Shown piece after piece: positions 8,094 to 17,656 of a stretch of DNA of 64,000 nucleotides (the first letter of the stretch is position 1; every line of letters starts with the position of its first letter). The translations under genes and the position numbers were made by a program. Source of the stretch: CBDFKQ01 sp965248855 (GTDB lineage: Bacteria; Bacteroidota; Bacteroidia; Cytophagales; 172606-1); NCBI GenBank assembly GCA_965248855.1, contig CBDFKQ010000011.1:62001-126000 (forward strand). The letters are read 5' to 3'. The notes under the pieces were generated by a model. It was not told the origin of the DNA. It ran no database searches and was given only the letters and a program-made list of their open reading frames with translations.

Positions 8094-8852
8094 TTATTTT
8101 TTATTAACGTTTCGCAGATCAAGAGAATGAAAAATAAAGAATCGAATGGCATTAGTATTATTATATTTATATCCGCCGGCCTCTTGTTGAAACAAATTCA
8201 TATAACCCAGGTGACAAGTTATTTGTTTACTGAATTGATAACCGAAACCAATAAAAAAGCGGTTATTATCAAAATAATTATAGTTTATTTCCTTGCCCGT
8301 ATTTATAAATATTTCATCCATTATAATAAAGAATGGCACTTTAGGTTCAATTTTATTTCCTTTTAAAGGAATATTTAGTGCAAAATTGTAACGTATTCTG
8401 TAATTAAAATTATAATCATCGGTCAATTTGCCATTTTCAACTTTCCTTTTAAACCTCTGCTCGAATCTAAGCCACTGTAAAGTTTGAAACTTATTATAAT
8501 TTTGCCTCCACCACAATTGTTGCCAAGGTCTGTGTTCAGGCCTTCCCGGTAGCAAGTTATCAGGATATAAATATGAATAAGTATAACCTGCTGTTAACCT
8601 TACATTATCATTAATGAAATAAGTAAGACCGTTATGAGTGATAAATTGAAATTTTTGTTTAATAAAATCGTCAGTTGTTCTCCAATTAACGTCAGCCCAA
8701 ATACCGAATCTCTTGCTTATCCTTGTTTGGTTAAAATAGCCTAACCATAGTTGTTCTCTGGTTTCAACCTGTTTTTGAATAACTTGACAATGAGAAAGAA
8801 TAAAAAACGAGCTTAAAAGACTTATGAAAAGAATAAGTATAAATTTTTGCAT
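8094..8852 (-). CDS. DUF2490 family outer-membrane protein
   Basis: A 252-aa exported protein with an N-terminal hydrophobic signal (ILILFISLLSSFFIL). The body is made of alternating aromatic beta strands (RFGIWADVNWRTTDDF, LTYFINDNVRLTAGYTY, IRYNFALNIPL) and a closing RFFIFHSLDL, the pattern of DUF2490 beta-barrel-like proteins. It lies 60 bp downstream of the FGE-like gene on the same strand and is probably co-transcribed with it. Its role in the sulfatase locus is unknown; an outer-membrane channel is possible. Confidence 0.78.
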   Translation of the reverse strand: MQKFILILFISLLSSFFILSHCQVIQKQVETREQLWLGYFNQTRISKRFGIWADVNWRTTDDFIKQKFQFITHNGLTYFINDNVRLTAGYTYSYLYPDNLLPGRPEHRPWQQLWWRQNYNKFQTLQWLRFEQRFKRKVENGKLTDDYNFNYRIRYNFALNIPLKGNKIEPKVPFFIIMDEIFINTGKEINYNYFDNNRFFIGFGYQFSKQITCHLGYMNLFQQEAGGYKYNNTNAIRFFIFHSLDLRNVNKK

Positions 8853-8912
8853 ATTAATTTATTTTATTGGTGATAGGATTAGTGATTGAGGCTTTTTTAA
8901 AATATTAATTTA

Positions 8913-10073
8913 TCATTTATCTTTAACGCATCTGAATCCTGTATGAGATAAGCCGGTATCAGGGCTTGATTTCATTCTGGCTGATACCCGGTAGCTGCTG
9001 CAATAAGAATCATGACATAAAAATGATCCGCCCCTTTGTACTCTTTTAACTACCAAAGGCTCATCGGGGTCAAAACTTTTAACAGGCCCTTTAGGATTTG
9101 TAACTCCTTCTAATTTGTTGATTGTTTTATAATAATCGGCATGGTACCAATCCGAACACCATTCCCATACATTACCTGCCATATCATACAATTCATAACC
9201 GTTTGGAGGAAATGATTTAATTGGCGATGCACCTGTGAAACCATCTCTTTTTGTATTGATATGAGGAAATTCACCTTGCCAAGTATTGGCTTTTGGTTTT
9301 CCGGCTTCAACATGCTCATTTCCCCATGGATAAACGGCATTCTCTTTCCCTCCTCTAGCCGCCCATTCCCACTCGGCTTCTGTAGGTAGGCGCTTTCCTG
9401 CCCATTTTGTATAAGCAACAGCATCATCCCATGAGACATGGACAACGGGCCAGTTATCTTTGCCTTTAATGTTACTTGCCGGCCCTTCGGGATGTTTCCA
9501 ATCGGCTCCGGCTGTCCATTGCCACCATTGCGATGCATCATTGAGTTCAACCGGATGGCTTGTAGCTGTAAAAACCAACGAGCTCGGTACCAACAGAGCA
9601 TCAGAGGGCTTAGGTGTGCCGGGTGGTAATTGTTTTTTTAATTCTTCCCAGTCCGGTTTTTGTTCTGCAGTAGTTATAAAATGAGTAGCTTTTACAAAAG
9701 CGGCAAACTGGGCATTGGTTACTTCGTGCTCATCCATCCAAAATCCATCTACGCTTACATCGTGCTTCGGAAACTCATCTTTTCTTGATTGATTGTTGTC
9801 TGAACCCATTTTAAACCTGCCACCTTCAATCCAAACCATGTCAGCAGTAGAACCTTCTTTGCCTATTACTATTTCGCCGGCATTGGTTTTGCTTAATACA
9901 GAAATTCTCTTTGGCACAGGTAAATGGCATAACGTGGGATCAGATTTTATGGATTTATATTTTACGTTAATAAGAGCTTCATTTTTTTTACTCGATTTTA
10001 ACTGGCAGGAAATAAAAAACAGAAAATAAATGCCACTGTATAAATAAAAAGAAGTCAAATATTTTTTCAGCAT
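8913..10073 (-). CDS. Formylglycine-generating enzyme (sulfatase-modifying), lipoprotein
   Basis: A 386-aa SUMF1/FGE-family protein that converts the CxPxR cysteine of sulfatases into formylglycine. The N-terminus ends in a lipobox (FFISC, Cys23). FGE-sulfatase domain from about residue 75 to the end: MVWIEGGRFKMGS, DEHEVTNAQFAAFV, RLPTEAEWEWAARGG, YDMAGNVWEWCSDWY. The two catalytic copper/redox cysteines are present as Cys353 and Cys358 in GGSFLCHDSYCSSYR, as in true FGE; paralogues in this superfamily that act on other substrates lack them. It lies divergently from the susC operon with the palindromic operator between them. Confidence 0.92.
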   Translation of the reverse strand: MLKKYLTSFYLYSGIYFLFFISCQLKSSKKNEALINVKYKSIKSDPTLCHLPVPKRISVLSKTNAGEIVIGKEGSTADMVWIEGGRFKMGSDNNQSRKDEFPKHDVSVDGFWMDEHEVTNAQFAAFVKATHFITTAEQKPDWEELKKQLPPGTPKPSDALLVPSSLVFTATSHPVELNDASQWWQWTAGADWKHPEGPASNIKGKDNWPVVHVSWDDAVAYTKWAGKRLPTEAEWEWAARGGKENAVYPWGNEHVEAGKPKANTWQGEFPHINTKRDGFTGASPIKSFPPNGYELYDMAGNVWEWCSDWYHADYYKTINKLEGVTNPKGPVKSFDPDEPLVVKRVQRGGSFLCHDSYCSSYRVSARMKSSPDTGLSHTGFRCVKDK

Positions 10074-10134
10074 TTGTAATATTTTAAAGAAAATTAAGAA
10101 ATCAAATAATGTTAAAATTTATATTTTAACGATA

Positions 10135-10165
10135 CAAAATTAATAGTCGAAAATTAATTTCCAAT
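10135..10165 (-). promoter_or_regulatory. Leftward promoter of the FGE gene
   Basis: On the minus strand, ATTG (10165-10162), a 19-bp spacer and TAATTTTG (10142-10135), a full TANNTTTG match. The operator at 10169-10187 sits directly upstream of its -33 box. Confidence 0.5.
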
Positions 10166-10168
10166 TAT

Positions 10169-10187
10169 CTCTATATTTTTAGTAGAG
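10169..10187. promoter_or_regulatory. CTCTA-N9-TAGAG operator between FGE and leader A
   Basis: CTCTATATTTTTAGTAGAG: 5-base inverted arms with a 9-base centre. It lies exactly between the two divergent -33 boxes (10162-10165 leftward, 10189-10192 rightward), so one bound protein could control both the FGE operon and the susC operon. Identical arms and spacing occur at 7976-7994. Confidence 0.6.
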
Positions 10188-10188
10188 A

Positions 10189-10222
10189 TTTGTTGCAAAT
10201 TAAAATTCTTGTTTTACTTTTG
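10189..10222 (+). promoter_or_regulatory. Rightward promoter of leader A / susC operon
   Basis: TTTG (10189-10192), a 22-bp spacer and TACTTTTG (10215-10222), a full -7 match. The expected start site near 10229 leaves about 60 bases before the leader ATG at 10288. Confidence 0.55.
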
Positions 10223-10287
10223 CATCGTTGTAAGCAGATAACCAGGCATGAGACATTATTAAATGTTCAAACCTTAAATATAACCCG

Positions 10288-10395
10288 ATGATCAAATCTT
10301 TTACGGCCCGTGTTATTGATTTAAAAAGTTATCAATCCTACACGTCATTTTTACGCCCTATGCATTTTGCTACAGCTTGTTGCTGTTGTTGCTAA
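10288..10395 (+). CDS. Poly-cysteine leader peptide A
   Basis: A 35-codon ORF from ATG 10288 to TAA 10395. It begins MIKSFTARVIDLKSY and ends MHFATA followed by five consecutive Cys codons (TGT TGC TGT TGT TGC) and then the stop. A second in-frame ATG at 10360 would give an 11-residue peptide with the same tail. It lies 143 bases before the susC start. Cys is otherwise rare in this genome's proteins, so a run of five at the very end of a leader ORF is a strong sign of a cysteine-codon sensor. It does not resemble the other two leaders outside the Cys run. Confidence 0.78.
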   Translation: MIKSFTARVIDLKSYQSYTSFLRPMHFATACCCCC

Positions 10396-10397
10396 TC

Positions 10398-10408
10398 CCA
10401 ATTATCAT
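10398..10408 (+). promoter_or_regulatory. Conserved element after leader A
   Basis: CCAATTATCAT, 2 bases after the leader stop. The same 11 bases lie at 24604-24614, 14 bases after the stop of leader B, and both are followed within about 20 bases by GCTTTAA. I find no strong terminator here; AATGC and GCATT (10433-10450) could form a weak hairpin before TTTTT. Possible part of an attenuator. Confidence 0.35.
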
Positions 10409-10489
10409 TAAATCATTTTAAAAAAGCTTTAATGCTTGTAATGGCATTGCTATGGTTTTTAAAAAAACGGTTTCTTATTTATCTATAAT

Positions 10490-10530
10490 CACTACAAAAT
10501 TTGTAGAGAATATTCACGCAATTATTTTTG
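10490..10530 (+). promoter_or_regulatory. Second promoter with operator-like site directly before susC
   Basis: CACTACAAAATTTGTAGAG (10490-10508) has one base changed from CTCTA-N9-TAGAG. Its TTTG (10500-10503) is followed after exactly 19 bp by TATTTTTG (10523-10530), a full -7 match. The start site would fall about at the susC ATG (10539). It could bypass the poly-Cys leader. Confidence 0.45.
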
Positions 10531-10538
10531 TTAAATCC

Positions 10539-13500
10539 ATGAAAAAGTTTTTACATTTTGTTACTTATTTAAGTTTATTTATTGCCTTTGTTTCGACTAC
10601 CTATGCGCAGGTTAAGATAAAAGGCACAGTTGTGAGTACACAAACAAAACAACCTGTTCCTTTTGTACCAATTGCTATTAAGGGGACCACTAACGGAGTA
10701 CTTACCGATGAAAACGGAAAGTTTGAAATTGTCTCTAAAAATCCTTTGCCCATCATCCTATTGTTTCAATACGTAGGCTATCAAAGCAAGGAAGTAGAAG
10801 TTTATGAAGAAGGAGAAGATGTTACTGTTTCCATACGAGAAGCTAACAATAGCCTTGAAGAGGTGGTTGTTATCGGATACGGTACACAAAAAAGAAAAGA
10901 TATTACCGGTTCAATCGCCTCTATTCCTACAGAATTAAAAACGCAGCCGGTGAGTTCACCTGAAAGATTATTGCAAGGTGCTATCGCCGGAGTGCAGGTT
11001 ACTCAAACAAGCGGACAACCCGGAGGAGGGGTAAGTGTCCAAATAAGAGGAACAAATTCAGCGATAGGCACATCTAATCCTCTATATGTCATAGATGGAT
11101 TTCCTATCAATAATGATTATTCTATTAATGATGCAGGCGTTGCCGACGGACCCAAACAAAACCCGCTTTCTTTCTTAAATCCTTCAGATATAGAATCTAT
11201 TGATGTATTAAAAGATGCATCAGCCACTGCCATTTACGGTTCGCGCGGCGCTAATGGAGTAATTATTATCACTACCAAAAAAGGAAATTCCAATAAGTCA
11301 TCCATACAATACGATGGATTTTATGGCGTGCAGGATGTGATAAGGACAATACCATTACTAAATGGAAGAGAATGGTGGCAATTAAGAAAGGACGCTGCAA
11401 AAAACACTCCAAATGGAAAAACAGCCACACTACCTGCTGCCGGTGCTTTTAAATATGATACCACGGGGGCCGGTACTGACTGGCAACAGGCTGCATTTAG
11501 GCAGGCACTTACTCAAAGCCACAGCCTTTCTATACTCTCGGGTAGTGACAAAACTAAGCTGGGTTTTTCAGGAAACTATTATAAACAGGATGGAGTGCTA
11601 CAAAATACCGGTTTTACAAGATATTCCGGCAGGATCAATATTGAACATGATTTCAATAGTAAGTTTAAAATTACTTCATTTGTTACTGCCAGTCAAATGA
11701 CTTCTGAAATAGCCCCTGCAGCTATTGTTACTACTTTATTATTCACTCCCCCCTCAATACCGATATATGACACATTGGGGAATTTTTTAAGAAATACTCC
11801 ACTCGAAGGTCAATTACAGAATCCAATCAATTCATTATATAATCAACTTAATGAATCTAGAACGACAAGGTTGCTTGCAAATGTATCTGGTGAATATAAA
11901 TTATGGGAAGGCCTTTCCCTCAAAGTACTGTTGGGTACCGATCTGGTCTTTAATAAACAAAATCGCTACTTGCCAAACAGCACTTATGAAGGAAATCAAT
12001 CCGGAGGGGTAGGAACAGGAGGTACTGCTAATGTTGGCTCTATTAATACTAACAGTTGGCTCAATGAAAATACATTGAGCTATTCTAAAATAGTTAATCA
12101 GAAACATAATATCAACGCAGTAATAGGCTTTACTGCTCAAACCTCTAAAACAAAAGGTTTAGGCGTATCATCAAGTATTTTTTCTTCAGACGACTTGACT
12201 TATAATGGTCTGCAAAATGCTTTAGGGACTACATTACCTAATTCATCGGCCTCCGCCTGGCAGCTGGCGTCTTTTTTAGGAAGGCTAAATTATTCCTATA
12301 ATGAGAAATACTTATTAACGGTTAGCTTGCGTGCTGACGGATCCTCACGCTTCAGCAAAGATCATAAATGGGGATATTTCCCTTCAGCGGCTATTGGCTG
12401 GAATTTACATGAAGAAAGTTTTCTCAAAGGCATCAATCAGATCAGCTTTTTAAAATTAAGGTTGAGTGCGGGAAGCACCGGTAACCAAGATATTCCATCA
12501 TACACTTCAATTTCGAGAATTGCCGCATTCAGATATAATTTTTCTAACATAAACGTACAAGGTTATGCACCGGTTACTGTTAACAACCCTAAGCTGAAAT
12601 GGGAACAAACCTTTCAGACTGATCTTGGAATTGATTTGGGTTTGTTTAAAAATAGGATCAATATCAATGTTGATTATTATTATAAGAAAACGACTGATTT
12701 ATTATTGAATGCTCCGGTACCGGGATCTTCTAGTCTTGGTAATTATGATCCTCTTCTTAACCCCAGCCAGGCATCTAATATTACTCAAAATGTTGGAGCT
12801 GTACAAAATAAAGGAATTGAATTGGCTGTTAATACTCAAAATTTTGTAGGGAGTAAATTTTCATGGAATACCATATTGGTATTCTCAAAGAATACCAATG
12901 AAATTTTAAGTTTAGGAGATGTAGGGCCCGGTAACAGAATTATTCCTAACATTAGCGAACCATCTGTATTACAAGTTGGTGCTCCTATAGGTTCATTTTA
13001 TGTATATCAGACCGATGGGTTGATACAACCTACAGATGCACCTTCTTCATTAACTCCTCAGGCAAACAAATTTGTAGGCGGACAGAAATATAAAGATATA
13101 AATGGTGATGGCATAATCACGCAGGCGAAAGACAGGGTGTTGATCCAAAATCAACCCGGCCTTAATTTTGGATTAACAAATACGTTGAATTATAAGACAC
13201 CTTTAGGTAGTCTTGATCTTACTGTATTTTTTCAGTCGAGCCAGGGAGGAAAATTATATAATAACAACAGGGCAACACTTGAATTGGGTACAGGCTATTT
13301 TAATGCTACAAGAGATGTCCTTAATCACTACAGTGCCTCTAATACTAACACAGATATAAAAGCACCTTATCAGGACCCTGCTGTTACCATATCCGATCGT
13401 TTTATTGAGGACGCGTCTTATATCAGATTAAAAAACCTTACCGTAGGATATACATTCCCAACCTCATGGACGAATAAAATTAATTTGCAATCGGTTAGGT

Positions 13501-13658
13501 TGTATGGTTCAGCACAAAATTTTATCACGTGGACAAAATATACAGGTTATGACCCTGAAGCAAGTTCAAGTGGTCAAATTCCTCTTAATAGAGGGATTGA
13601 TAACGGGGTATATCCTAATTATAAAACTCTTCTCATTGGCCTTGGGATAACACTTTAA
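10539..13658 (+). CDS. SusC/RagA-family TonB-linked outer-membrane protein
   Basis: A 1039-aa TonB-dependent porin that pairs with the SusD-like lipoprotein downstream. I start at MKKFLHFVTYLSLF, which gives a signal peptide ending TYAQ; the 29 codons upstream lie in the promoter region. Order: carboxypeptidase-D-like regulatory domain (KIKGTVVSTQTKQPVPFVPI, about 25-110), the TonB-box-like linker EEVVVIGYGTQKRKDITGSI, plug (residues ~120-240, with DASATAIYGSRGANGVIIITTKKG), then the barrel ending in LLIGLGITL. First gene of the sulfatase operon; likely imports sulfated organics. Regulated by the poly-Cys leader and operator described above. Confidence 0.93.
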   Translation: MKKFLHFVTYLSLFIAFVSTTYAQVKIKGTVVSTQTKQPVPFVPIAIKGTTNGVLTDENGKFEIVSKNPLPIILLFQYVGYQSKEVEVYEEGEDVTVSIREANNSLEEVVVIGYGTQKRKDITGSIASIPTELKTQPVSSPERLLQGAIAGVQVTQTSGQPGGGVSVQIRGTNSAIGTSNPLYVIDGFPINNDYSINDAGVADGPKQNPLSFLNPSDIESIDVLKDASATAIYGSRGANGVIIITTKKGNSNKSSIQYDGFYGVQDVIRTIPLLNGREWWQLRKDAAKNTPNGKTATLPAAGAFKYDTTGAGTDWQQAAFRQALTQSHSLSILSGSDKTKLGFSGNYYKQDGVLQNTGFTRYSGRINIEHDFNSKFKITSFVTASQMTSEIAPAAIVTTLLFTPPSIPIYDTLGNFLRNTPLEGQLQNPINSLYNQLNESRTTRLLANVSGEYKLWEGLSLKVLLGTDLVFNKQNRYLPNSTYEGNQSGGVGTGGTANVGSINTNSWLNENTLSYSKIVNQKHNINAVIGFTAQTSKTKGLGVSSSIFSSDDLTYNGLQNALGTTLPNSSASAWQLASFLGRLNYSYNEKYLLTVSLRADGSSRFSKDHKWGYFPSAAIGWNLHEESFLKGINQISFLKLRLSAGSTGNQDIPSYTSISRIAAFRYNFSNINVQGYAPVTVNNPKLKWEQTFQTDLGIDLGLFKNRININVDYYYKKTTDLLLNAPVPGSSSLGNYDPLLNPSQASNITQNVGAVQNKGIELAVNTQNFVGSKFSWNTILVFSKNTNEILSLGDVGPGNRIIPNISEPSVLQVGAPIGSFYVYQTDGLIQPTDAPSSLTPQANKFVGGQKYKDINGDGIITQAKDRVLIQNQPGLNFGLTNTLNYKTPLGSLDLTVFFQSSQGGKLYNNNRATLELGTGYFNATRDVLNHYSASNTNTDIKAPYQDPAVTISDRFIEDASYIRLKNLTVGYTFPTSWTNKINLQSVRLYGSAQNFITWTKYTGYDPEASSSGQIPLNRGIDNGVYPNYKTLLIGLGITL

Positions 13659-13685
13659 TTTAAAATTCATTATCAACTGATTATT

Positions 13686-15296
13686 ATGAAAACATTAACA
13701 TACATTTTGATAGGATTTGCATTTCTATCTCTCTTATCCTGCAAAAAGTTTTTAGAAGAGGATCCGGAAGGATTTATTAAAACGGATAATTTTTATAAAA
13801 CAGAAGCAGATGCACTCAATGCGGTGAGTGCTGTTTATTCTTTTCTTAATTCCGGAGGAAATACTGTTCAATATCCTTACAATACGCTTTTCAACACCGG
13901 TTTAAATTTCATGGCTGATGATGAATTCCCGGGACCCGGAGCTACCAATCCGGATGTAAGGTCACTAGCCAACAATCTACATACCTCTACTAATCTGCGT
14001 GTATATGAGTTATGGCAGCAACATTATTCTGCGGTTAAACGGGCTAACATAGCCTTGGATTCCATTCCTAACATGAAGATAACCCCTGCGCTTAAAACAA
14101 GATTATTAGGAGAAGTTAAGTTCTTAAGAGGCCTTTATTACTTTAACCTGGTAAGATTGTATGGGAATGTACCATTGATAACGCATGCTGTTACAGGCAT
14201 TACTTCAGCTGATTATCAGGTACCGCAAGCTCCTCCTACAGACGTATATTTACAAATAGAAAAAGATTTGAAAGAGGCATCGTCCGTTCTTCCGGATAGT
14301 TATGGCTCGCCTAATATTGGAAGAGCTACCAAAGGTGCTGCATTGGCTTTATTATCCAAAGTTTATTTAACGAAAGCCTCGTTGCCTCTTAATTTGACAC
14401 AACATTATCAGGATGCCATAGCGTATGCAGAGCAGGCACTGTCACCGGCTGAAGGTGGTACCGGGACATTTAAATACGCCTTGCAAATCAATTATGCCAA
14501 TGTTTTTCTCCCGGCGTTTAAAAATAATTCTGAGCATATATTTTCAGCGCAGTTCAAATCAAGTTCATCTTCATACTTAGCAGTAACTCAAGGTAATAAT
14601 CAAAACCCACGCTCAATCCGTACAGGTGTGCCCGGTCTTGCGGGTTCTTACGCAGATCAGGTTTGGTTTTATACGGTTGACGATGCTTCAAAACTTGGAG
14701 GGAAAGATAAATTTTTTAGTGTTTTTAAACTATATAAACCTAATGACAATCGGAGAGATGTTACCTTTGTAACCAATTATGTAAGTCCTGCTAACGGTAA
14801 AAAGTACGGTGGCTTAAACGACCCCCTTATTAAAGGAAGTAAGTTGGATTCAACGCCTTACTTTAATAAAACATGGGATCCTGCTTCCACAGCAGTAACC
14901 AGTGAATCTGCAGCTAATGTGGCCATTATTCGTTATGCCGAATTATTATTGATTCATTCTGAAGCCGAAAATGAACTGAATGGGCCAACAACTAAAGCAT
15001 ATAACTCTTTAAATAAAGTTCGCAATAGGGCGGGCTTGCCCAATTTAACTGCGGGGTTAACAAAGGATCAGTTTAGGGACTCTTTGTATCTCGACAGAAG
15101 GCTTGAACTTGTTTTTGAATACCATCGATGGTTTGACTTGGTACGGGAAAAAGATGCTTCAGGCAACTCAATTTTCGTAAAAGCTCTTCATGCGGCCGGA
15201 AAGCCAAACGCTGCCGAAAAACACCGTTTGCATCCGATCCCTCAACAGGAACTTGAGTTGAATAATAAATTGACCCAAAACCCGGGCTATAATTAA
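13686..15296 (+). CDS. SusD/RagB-family nutrient-binding lipoprotein
   Basis: A 536-aa surface lipoprotein that forms the lid of the SusC channel. Lipobox LLSC gives Cys19 as the lipidated residue (LLSCKKFLEEDPEG, the usual SusD start). The SusD-like N-terminal domain with TPR-like helices (EVKFLRGLYYFNLVRLYGNVPLI) and the C-terminal RagB block (AIIRYAELLLIHSEAENEL, YLDRRLELVFEYHRWFDLVR, HRLHPIPQQELELNN) are complete. It begins 27 bp after susC, in the same operon. Confidence 0.93.
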   Translation: MKTLTYILIGFAFLSLLSCKKFLEEDPEGFIKTDNFYKTEADALNAVSAVYSFLNSGGNTVQYPYNTLFNTGLNFMADDEFPGPGATNPDVRSLANNLHTSTNLRVYELWQQHYSAVKRANIALDSIPNMKITPALKTRLLGEVKFLRGLYYFNLVRLYGNVPLITHAVTGITSADYQVPQAPPTDVYLQIEKDLKEASSVLPDSYGSPNIGRATKGAALALLSKVYLTKASLPLNLTQHYQDAIAYAEQALSPAEGGTGTFKYALQINYANVFLPAFKNNSEHIFSAQFKSSSSSYLAVTQGNNQNPRSIRTGVPGLAGSYADQVWFYTVDDASKLGGKDKFFSVFKLYKPNDNRRDVTFVTNYVSPANGKKYGGLNDPLIKGSKLDSTPYFNKTWDPASTAVTSESAANVAIIRYAELLLIHSEAENELNGPTTKAYNSLNKVRNRAGLPNLTAGLTKDQFRDSLYLDRRLELVFEYHRWFDLVREKDASGNSIFVKALHAAGKPNAAEKHRLHPIPQQELELNNKLTQNPGYN

Positions 15297-15315
15297 TCAT
15301 TATTAAATATTTAAT

Positions 15316-17637
15316 ATGAAAAATCAAATATTTTCAAAAATTACAAAGTATGTGAAAAATACTTACAAGGCAAGTCTGATTTTGGTTGGTCTTGTAAGCC
15401 ATTATTCATTTGCCCAGCATGACCCTGTTTTACCTTACAAAGGCAAGATCGGTAAAACTTTGGGGGAAACACAACCTTCATGGCCCTTAGTAAAAGCAGC
15501 TCCTAAAAATGCACCCAATATCGTTTATATAATTATTGATGATGTGGGTTATGGGGCATCGAGTGCCTTCGGCGGATTGGTGCAAACTCCCGTGCTTGAA
15601 CAGCTGGCAAACAACGGACTTCGGTATACTAATTTTCATACCAATGCCATTTGTGCACCTACTCGTGCTTCCCTGCTCACAGGCCGGAACTCTCATTCCG
15701 TACATATTGGCCAGAATTCAATATTAGGTACGCCGGGTTATGACCGCCAAACGCCTTTTGAAAAAGCAACCGTTGCCGAAATTTTGCGCGAAAACGGTTA
15801 CAATACTTATGCAGTCGGCAAGTGGCACTTAACTGCCAACCATGAAACTACACAGGCGGGCCCATTTAACCGTTGGCCTACTGGCAGAGGATTTGATCAT
15901 TATTATGGATTTTTGAGTGCTGCTACCGATCAATACCATCCGCAATTGTGGGAGGACACAAAGAAAATTGAAATTCCGGACGATAATAAAACACTGGTTT
16001 CTACGAGGATCACAGATAAGGCTATCAATTATATTGCCGAACAGAAAACCATCAATCCCGATAAACCCTTCTTTTTATATTATGCGCCCGGGGCTACTCA
16101 CTCACCTCATCAGGTTACCAAAGAATGGATAGATAAGTACAAAGGCAAATTTGATCAGGGTTGGGATAAGTACCGTGAACAGGTACTAGAACGTCAAAAA
16201 AAGCTTGAACTGGTACCTGAATATGTACAGCTCCCGCCTAGTAATCCCGGCGTTAAAAAATGGGATGAACTTAAGCCGGACGAGAAAAAATTATATCTGC
16301 GTTTCTTTGAAGTTTATGCAGCCTTCTTTTCACATATTGATAATGAAATCGGCAGATTGGTTGATTACCTGAAAGATATTGATCAGTTTGACAACACACT
16401 TATTTATGTATCAGTGGGTGATAACGGAGCCAGCAAAGAAGGTACTTTCGTAGGTGTAGTAGGCGGCCCCGGCTCTGCCTTTGATATTAACGCGAGTGAA
16501 GATGAGCGACTGGTATGGAATGTAAAACATCTCGACCTGATCGGAACCGAATATTCCAGTTCCAATTATCCGCAAGGTTGGGCCCAGGCGGCTAATACTC
16601 CTTTTCGTTATTGGAAACAGGATGCCAATTCCGAAGGAGGTACGCACAATCCATTAATAATCCACTGGCCAAAAGGAATTAAAGAAAAAGGCGGGATCAG
16701 AAATCAATATACCCATGTTTCTGACATCACCCCTACTACCCTTGAATTGGTTAACGCTACAGTACCTGAAGTGATAAACGGTTATAAACAGGAGCCTTTT
16801 GAAGGGGCAAGTTTCGCAGAATCAATTGGCAATTCAAAAGCAGTTGACAAGCATTTGGTTCAATATTATGAAATAAAAGGCTCGCGCTCTATTTATAAAG
16901 ATGGCTGGAAAGCAGGTGCGCTACACGTAGCCGGTACGGATTTCAAAAACGATAAATGGGAGCTTTATAACCTGAAAGAAGATTTTAATGAGCGTTTCAA
17001 CCTTGCTGAAAAGAACCCTGACAAGCTAAAAGAACTAGTTGAATTGTTTGATACGGAAGCTTTCAAGTATAATGTTTATCCACTGAAAGACGAAGCGCCT
17101 GGCACTCCCCCTTTAGTAAAAAGTATTTTCGACGGAAGGGATGTGGTAGTACTTTATCCCGGTGTATCTCAAATACCCGACGGCCCTAATCTTACCAACC
17201 GCTCATTTTCCATTACTGCTGATGTTGACATTGCTAATGCTAATGCGGAAGGTGTTTTGTTCTCTAACGGAGGCCGCAACAGTGGGATAAGTTTCTTTGT
17301 ACAAAAAGGAAAATTATACTTTGTGTACAATACCGGTATTGAAACCTACACCATTGTATCTGACAAACCGGTGCCGACAGGCAAATCGAAACTAAAATTT
17401 GCTTTTGATTTTATAGGCGAAGGTAAAGGCGGCACAGGTTATCTGTATATTAACAACACAAAAGCAGGTGAAGCCAAATTTGCCAAATCTCTTTTCAGGG
17501 GCTCTGAAGGATTGTCGGTAGGTAAAGATATTATTACTCCAGTTACAGATAAATATGCTACACCTTTTACCTTTTCAGGAAAATTAAAACGCATTATTAT
17601 CGATCTGAGCAATCAAAATTTAAGATCACAAAATTAA
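15316..17637 (+). CDS. Arylsulfatase with C-terminal LamG-like domain
   Basis: A 773-aa exported type I sulfatase. The modification motif CAPTRASLLTGRN places the formylglycine precursor at Cys113; metal ligands Asp75/Asp76 (IIIDDVGYG) and GDNGASKEG are present, with KWHLT for substrate binding. The sulfatase domain ends about residue 590; the last 170 residues (SFSITADVDIANANAEGVLFSN... SGKLKRIII) form a LamG/concanavalin-like beta domain, an unusual extension probably for binding a polymer or surface. It resembles the large AtsA-type alkyl/aryl sulfatases. Spaced 19 bp from SusD. Confidence 0.92.
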   Translation: MKNQIFSKITKYVKNTYKASLILVGLVSHYSFAQHDPVLPYKGKIGKTLGETQPSWPLVKAAPKNAPNIVYIIIDDVGYGASSAFGGLVQTPVLEQLANNGLRYTNFHTNAICAPTRASLLTGRNSHSVHIGQNSILGTPGYDRQTPFEKATVAEILRENGYNTYAVGKWHLTANHETTQAGPFNRWPTGRGFDHYYGFLSAATDQYHPQLWEDTKKIEIPDDNKTLVSTRITDKAINYIAEQKTINPDKPFFLYYAPGATHSPHQVTKEWIDKYKGKFDQGWDKYREQVLERQKKLELVPEYVQLPPSNPGVKKWDELKPDEKKLYLRFFEVYAAFFSHIDNEIGRLVDYLKDIDQFDNTLIYVSVGDNGASKEGTFVGVVGGPGSAFDINASEDERLVWNVKHLDLIGTEYSSSNYPQGWAQAANTPFRYWKQDANSEGGTHNPLIIHWPKGIKEKGGIRNQYTHVSDITPTTLELVNATVPEVINGYKQEPFEGASFAESIGNSKAVDKHLVQYYEIKGSRSIYKDGWKAGALHVAGTDFKNDKWELYNLKEDFNERFNLAEKNPDKLKELVELFDTEAFKYNVYPLKDEAPGTPPLVKSIFDGRDVVVLYPGVSQIPDGPNLTNRSFSITADVDIANANAEGVLFSNGGRNSGISFFVQKGKLYFVYNTGIETYTIVSDKPVPTGKSKLKFAFDFIGEGKGGTGYLYINNTKAGEAKFAKSLFRGSEGLSVGKDIITPVTDKYATPFTFSGKLKRIIIDLSNQNLRSQN

Positions 17638-17656
17638 AACCAAACCTTATAAAATC

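Noticed and set aside
8088..8366. Plus-strand ORF of 92 codons
   Set aside because: Lies antisense within the well-supported DUF2490 gene.
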